Below are positions 9,426 to 12,500 of a stretch of DNA of 12,500 bases, piece by piece. The notes under the pieces are model-generated. The model saw nothing but the letters and a program-made list of their open reading frames with translations, was not told where the DNA came from and searched no databases. The number at the start of each line of letters is the position of its first letter. Position 1 is the stretch's first letter. Origin of the DNA: Cristatella mucedo (taxonomy: Eukaryota; Bryozoa; Phylactolaemata; Cristatellidae); assembly GCA_009760855.2 (NCBI GenBank), contig WPIO01000034.1:3450001-3462500 (forward strand), read 5' to 3'. Made by a program: the position numbers and the translations under genes.

Positions 9426-9726
9426 TGTGTGCATGCACCTCCCACCACTGGCAAGTCTTAAGCAGTCTCAGCCAGGTTTAGCGCTCATGCAACTGTCTCT
9501 TCGACGTTTGCCATGTCAGCAGCTGCTCCTCTCGTGTGCTTCCCTTGTCTGCTATGTATTATTGGTCTCTCTTCGATTGATTTTGCTTAAATATTGAATA
9601 GAAACACCATTTTGTTGCTAGTCTTATCTAAAATTTGAGTAAGCTGAGCTTTCCAGTTCCGGCTTTGCAATCACTTCGCGCCTATCACGGATGAATGGCC
9701 ACGGATTGTCAATGATCCCAGTCTAT
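9426..9726. other. Intronic sequence, no feature
   Basis: No gene or repeat match was recognised. Chance open frames only. Confidence 0.4.
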
Positions 9727-9885
9727 GAGCATCATGCCTGGGCCTCACCCGTGGCTCACGAGGTCTCGGGCTCTAGTCCTGCAGCAGGCAATCCTCGATT
9801 GCCAGCGTGAAAGCCCTAGTGATAGCCATTTAAGGCTCTTCTGCCCCCCCCCCATTGTAAACGATCCTGTTAAATCAGCCAAGCC
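9727..9885 (+). repeat. Interspersed repeat family C (copy 1)
   Basis: Matches 10400-10545 in order: a tRNA-like 'cgggctctagtcctgcagc' (B-box-like), the palindromic ggcaatcctcgattgcc (9787-9803, a 7-bp stem with 3-nt loop), 'agccatttaaggctctt', a C run, then tgtaaacgatcctg (9856-9869) and 'taaatcagc'. The B box and size suggest a tRNA-derived SINE. I do not recognise it by name. Confidence 0.75.
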
Positions 9886-9904
9886 TTGCTTTCACTTTTT
9901 GCTC

Positions 9905-9986
9905 GTCTTGGCTGTGGCAGTGGGCCTCACAGAATTGCCTGCCATGGCACTCGAGCTCGCGACCTGGGTCGAGAAGGGCAGGCAAA
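9905..9986 (-). repeat. Interspersed repeat family C, inverted fragment (copy 2)
   Basis: The reverse complement reads 'cgacccaggtcgcgagctcg' then 'agtgcc', then 'ggcaggcaatt', then 'ccactgccacag'. This corresponds to the head and hairpin part of the family C copy at 10400-10545. It lies only 20 nt after forward copy 1 and 56 nt before the second coding exon. The tail part is missing. Confidence 0.7.
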
Positions 9987-10042
9987 CCTTATTTTTCCCT
10001 GTTTAAGATGGTTCCTCCATTGCTATTCGTTATTCCTCACAG

Positions 10043-10323
10043 GTGGTTTCGCAGTGCGGAGAGCCGAGGCGCGTGCAGGTGGCGCACGGCGGGGAGGCTA
10101 GGGACGTCGCTGCCGCAGCAGCAGCTCAGCTCAGCTCCGGCGCCGACGGCCATGACACGACGGCCGCTGCTCAGGAGCTGGGCATCGAGGTCAAGAAATT
10201 CCTCGTGCTGCTCGACTCGGAGCTGCGCGGATTCTTCGGCCGCCTCCCGCCATCGATCTGCATGACCGACAGATACTACGACACGACGGCCGGCCACAAC
10301 TGCTGGGATGGCCTGATGATCAA
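10043..10323 (+). CDS. Glypican core protein, second exon in window (partial)
   Basis: Continues the glypican reading frame from 7859 without a shift: 93 full codons plus two bases of a split codon before the donor gtaagg at 10324. It starts VVSQCGEP, as in glypicans where a Cys-Gly follows the first helical lobe. A low-complexity stretch with six alanines (codons 23-28) follows, then a helix with EVKKFLVLLDSELRGFFGRLP and the paired cysteines SIC (10259) and NCWDG (10301). These are 14 residues apart, as I recall for human glypican-1 Cys401 and Cys415. NCWDG corresponds to the family's conserved Cys-Trp-Asn-Gly. With the first exon this makes ten of the fourteen usual glypican cysteines; the four missing ones belong to the N-terminus. 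No clear furin RXXR site is visible. Downstream exons with the Ser-Gly heparan sulfate sites and GPI signal are not in the window. Confidence 0.92.
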
Positions 10324-10399
10324 GTAAGGCCGCCGACCTTGACAGACTCAGCACATTCCCTGCCCCTGGGTCTTAGCTCTCGGGGGAGGAGGATACACG

Positions 10400-10545
10400 C
10401 TCGCTCGCTCTTTGCGACCCAGGTCGTGGGCTCGAGCCCTGCAGCCGGCAATCCTTGATTGCCAACTGCACCCTCGCGGTGGCAATGGGCCATTTTAAGG
10501 CTCTTTTCTGCTCCTTTCTGTAAACGATCCTGCTAAATGAGCTGA
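10400..10545 (+). repeat. Interspersed repeat family C (copy 3)
   Basis: The best-preserved head: 'gacccaggtcgtgggctcg' with a B-box-like 'gggctcgagccc', then the palindrome ggcaatccttgattgcc (10447-10463), 'gccattttaaggctctt', tgtaaacgatcctg (10519-10532) and 'taaatgagc'. It begins about 75 nt after the second glypican exon, in the following intron, and is in inverted orientation to the fragment at 9905-9986. Confidence 0.78.
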
Positions 10546-11261
10546 ACGTTCACGGTAGCTTTAGCTCTGCCACATCTGCTTTCGTCATTGGGCGTTTTGC
10601 GGGGATGGCTTGCAGGGTGAATGCTCCGCTAGTCATGCACTGCCACAAGCAGCTCTCGCTGGGCTCGTTGACGAGGTGTACTGCTGCCCCTGCTTCCGGT
10701 CTAGTGCTCGATAGAAAGAGATCGCCAGCAAGCCCCAATTAGAGATGGAGCTCACAGATGGAGCTGAGAGGCTGTCACACCGACACGCCGAGTGCCTGAG
10801 CTACATGCCGGTGCAGACTGACCGCGCACCACGTGACACGTGACATGTCACTGTGCCGAGCGTGAGGCTCCAGATGCATCTCGGACGAGTGGACAAGCCA
10901 GAATGTAGCGTTAGGCTGGCTGCACAGGCACTGCCGCCTTGACCCGTCGTAGAGAGACCGTGTTAGAATGGTGCAGTAAACTGCAGCTTCGCTACTGCAG
11001 CTTGACTGCTGCAGAAGGTCTGGGTGCATACGATAAGATCCAGGAGGTGCTGCCTCCGGTTCCTTGTGGGTCTGTGCCAAAGAAGAGCAGTTCCGTTGGG
11101 CAACAAATATAAGTCCTCGGTGGACCTGAAGTCGAGTGTGGTCGAGGCTGCAAACTGTGGCTCAATGTCTACCTAGCTTGGGCCAGGCGGTGGCTAGATA
11201 CTGGGTGCAGTCTTCTCTGCCTCTGCTTTAATCTCCAAGCATGGGCGTGGATCAAATCGGA
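10546..11261. other. Presumed intron, no supported exon
   Basis: The next glypican exon should start by completing a split codon and encode the sequence after Cys-Trp-Asp-Gly. No such sequence was found. Two adjacent E-box hexamers occur at 10830-10842, and short 'ctgcag' repeats at 10980-11015. Confidence 0.4.
10830..10842. promoter_or_regulatory. Tandem CACGTG E-box motifs
   Basis: Two perfect palindromic E-boxes, CACGTG at 10830-10835 and at 10837-10842, are separated by one base; the partly similar 'acatgtca' follows. CACGTG is bound by bHLH factors such as USF, MYC/MAX and CLOCK/BMAL. Whether this intronic pair is used is unknown. Confidence 0.3.
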
Positions 11262-11345
11262 AGACAACTCTCAGACTAACGAGAGACAACTCTCAGACTA
11301 ACGAGAGACAACTCTCAGACTAACGAGAGACAACTTTCAGACTAG
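11262..11345 (+). repeat. 22-nt tandem repeat, 3.8 units
   Basis: Three identical 22-nt units beginning 'agacaactctcagac' at 11262, 11284 and 11306, then a partial fourth at 11328 with one change (ctt for ctc). The near-perfect identity implies recent expansion. Confidence 0.95.
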
Positions 11346-11630
11346 CTTCGACTGGTCGTCAGTGTCCGGTCCTGTGCGCAGCTGCAGCCAATAGAGCATC
11401 CATAGAGCAGCTCCTGCTTTTAGACTCAGCAGTGAATCTGAATCAGTGAATTCCGGTGAATTGCTTGCGGTGTGGTTGGTCGGAGTAGGTCCTAGACCAT
11501 TTATTTGCCACCGAAGGAGACGAAGTCTGCTTAGCCAAAGCCGATGACCGAGACTGTTGTGGGATCTTGTGATGCAGTCTTGCTTGGTCAGGTAGTGATT
11601 GACCTATTCATTTGCAGCAAATGTAAAGCA
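11346..11630. other. Non-coding, no recognisable feature
   Basis: Mixed sequence. Nothing was recognised apart from the diverged sequence that probably forms the head of the SINE ending at 11688. Confidence 0.4.
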
Positions 11631-11690
11631 CCTAGAAAGAGATTGAGTTCTCTGAGGGCGCTTTATCGAGTGTATTATTATTATTACTGC
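11631..11690 (+). repeat. SINE family A tail ending in ATT repeat (copy 5)
   Basis: Tail words 'cctagaaagagattgag', 'ttctctgagggcgcttta' then 'tgtattattattattac'. The ATT run is a typical 3' terminus of tRNA-derived SINEs in aquatic animals. The tail is clear, but no A or B box could be assigned upstream. Confidence 0.6.
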
Positions 11691-12500
11691 ATCAGCAAAC
11701 CTGCTGGCCTACTATACAGGCCCAGCTGGGTTGTAACAGCAGCATGCACGTGGGTAGCAAGTTGAGTGACCAATGGCAGCCACGGCCATGCGTTATGCAG
11801 CCATGTTACTAAACTTATCCGGAGACCTCTAGGAATGAGTGAGAGCATATCAGCCTGCCTATCAAAAACGAATAATGACCTGTGATGTGCACATTAGCCT
11901 GGTGTTCCAACAGGGTACTTCATGGTATGTAACCATCGGGCGGTGATGTAGAGTATAGAAACTAAGCAACTGACTGCAGTACAGATCTCGCAGCAACCAG
12001 CAGAGAAGCAGCAAAGGAAAAGCAGTCGAAAATGTAAAATCCGAGCCGAGGTGGCGATCAAGTGGTACTCTACATCGCCTGGGATACTACCTGAGGCTGG
12101 CCAAACCTTGGCCTTGCTAGCAGTGGATAATCGGTGAAGGCTGGAGGAGGCTTCTGCCCTCTTCGGTGGTCGTGTATTCGTGATCATTGCTAAACAACTG
12201 TAGTTTCCTGACACTTGTGCAGGTTGATCAAGTAGTTATTGACGTTCGAGAAAGGCAGCTGAGGAGAAGGCATCACATGTAGTGATTTCAGTGCTAGGCT
12301 GAATACTCTAGATATACTCCCGGATGGCTCCTCACCTGAGAGAGCATCTGGCGATAGGTTACAATGAGCCACTTAACTGGGTCGCATGAGGCAACTTGAA
12401 GGAGCTTTGTTGGCCCCTTTGATACCAGCATCAGATTGATGACACGCCCGTAGCCATAAAAATGGAGCAAGATGGCTCCACCTCTCCCCTAGTACCGACC
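11691..12500. other. Non-coding, no supported gene
   Basis: Moderate composition with short open frames only. A short inverted repeat pairs 'gatgtagagta' (near 11945-11955) with 'tactctacatc' (near 12066-12076). No exon, RNA gene or further repeat copy could be supported up to the window end. Confidence 0.4.

Noticed and set aside
11945-12079. 11-bp inverted repeat as transposon ends
   Set aside because: The arms are short and internal, with no target site duplication or element-like content between them.

Overview
This window is eukaryotic nuclear DNA from an animal. Most of it is intronic or intergenic sequence. Two spliced coding exons on the + strand can be supported (7069-7859 and 10043-10323), and together they encode the central part of a glypican, a cell-surface heparan sulfate proteoglycan core protein. 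The exons have canonical acceptor and donor sites and compatible phases. They carry ten cysteines in the glypican order, with near-identical spacing in the core. The N-terminal exons (signal peptide and first four cysteines) and the C-terminal exons (heparan sulfate attachment region and GPI signal) are not recognisable here. The gene is therefore partial at both ends and presumably spans much more than 12.5 kb.

Non-coding sequence makes up over 90% of the window. It includes tRNA-derived SINE-like elements with pol III A and B boxes, long CT and GA microsatellites, short minisatellites and several GC-rich, CpG-rich stretches. Very high GC at third codon positions, Ala/Gly-rich insertions in the protein, long dinucleotide tracts and SINE tails ending in ATT repeats suggest a metazoan such as a lamprey or a spiralian invertebrate. 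The species cannot be fixed from this sequence.

Layout: 1-570 holds copies of one SINE tail. 840-1390 is GC-rich without a supported gene. 1980-2152 is a CT tract between two copies of a 20-nt direct repeat. 2153-4887 is unique-looking sequence with small simple repeats. 4888-5185 is a composite of two repeats. 5613-5630 is a G run. 6030-6360 is GC-rich and contains a 13-bp perfect hairpin. 6649-6735 is an AT-rich minisatellite. 7069-7859 is the first glypican exon, and a GA tract of about 540 nt starts some 20 nt after its donor. 8563-9420 holds a minisatellite, a second copy of repeat family B, a hairpin and a SINE relic. 9727-10545 has the second glypican exon flanked by three copies of repeat family C. 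10550-12500 has no supported gene; it holds a 22-nt tandem repeat and one more SINE tail.

The most interesting structural point is that each coding exon lies between complementary sequences. A CT tract upstream and a GA tract downstream surround the first exon. An inverted SINE pair lies within 100 nt of both ends of the second. Both arrangements could let the pre-mRNA fold across the exon, which is the geometry known to favour exon circularisation or skipping. This is inference from layout, not demonstrated.
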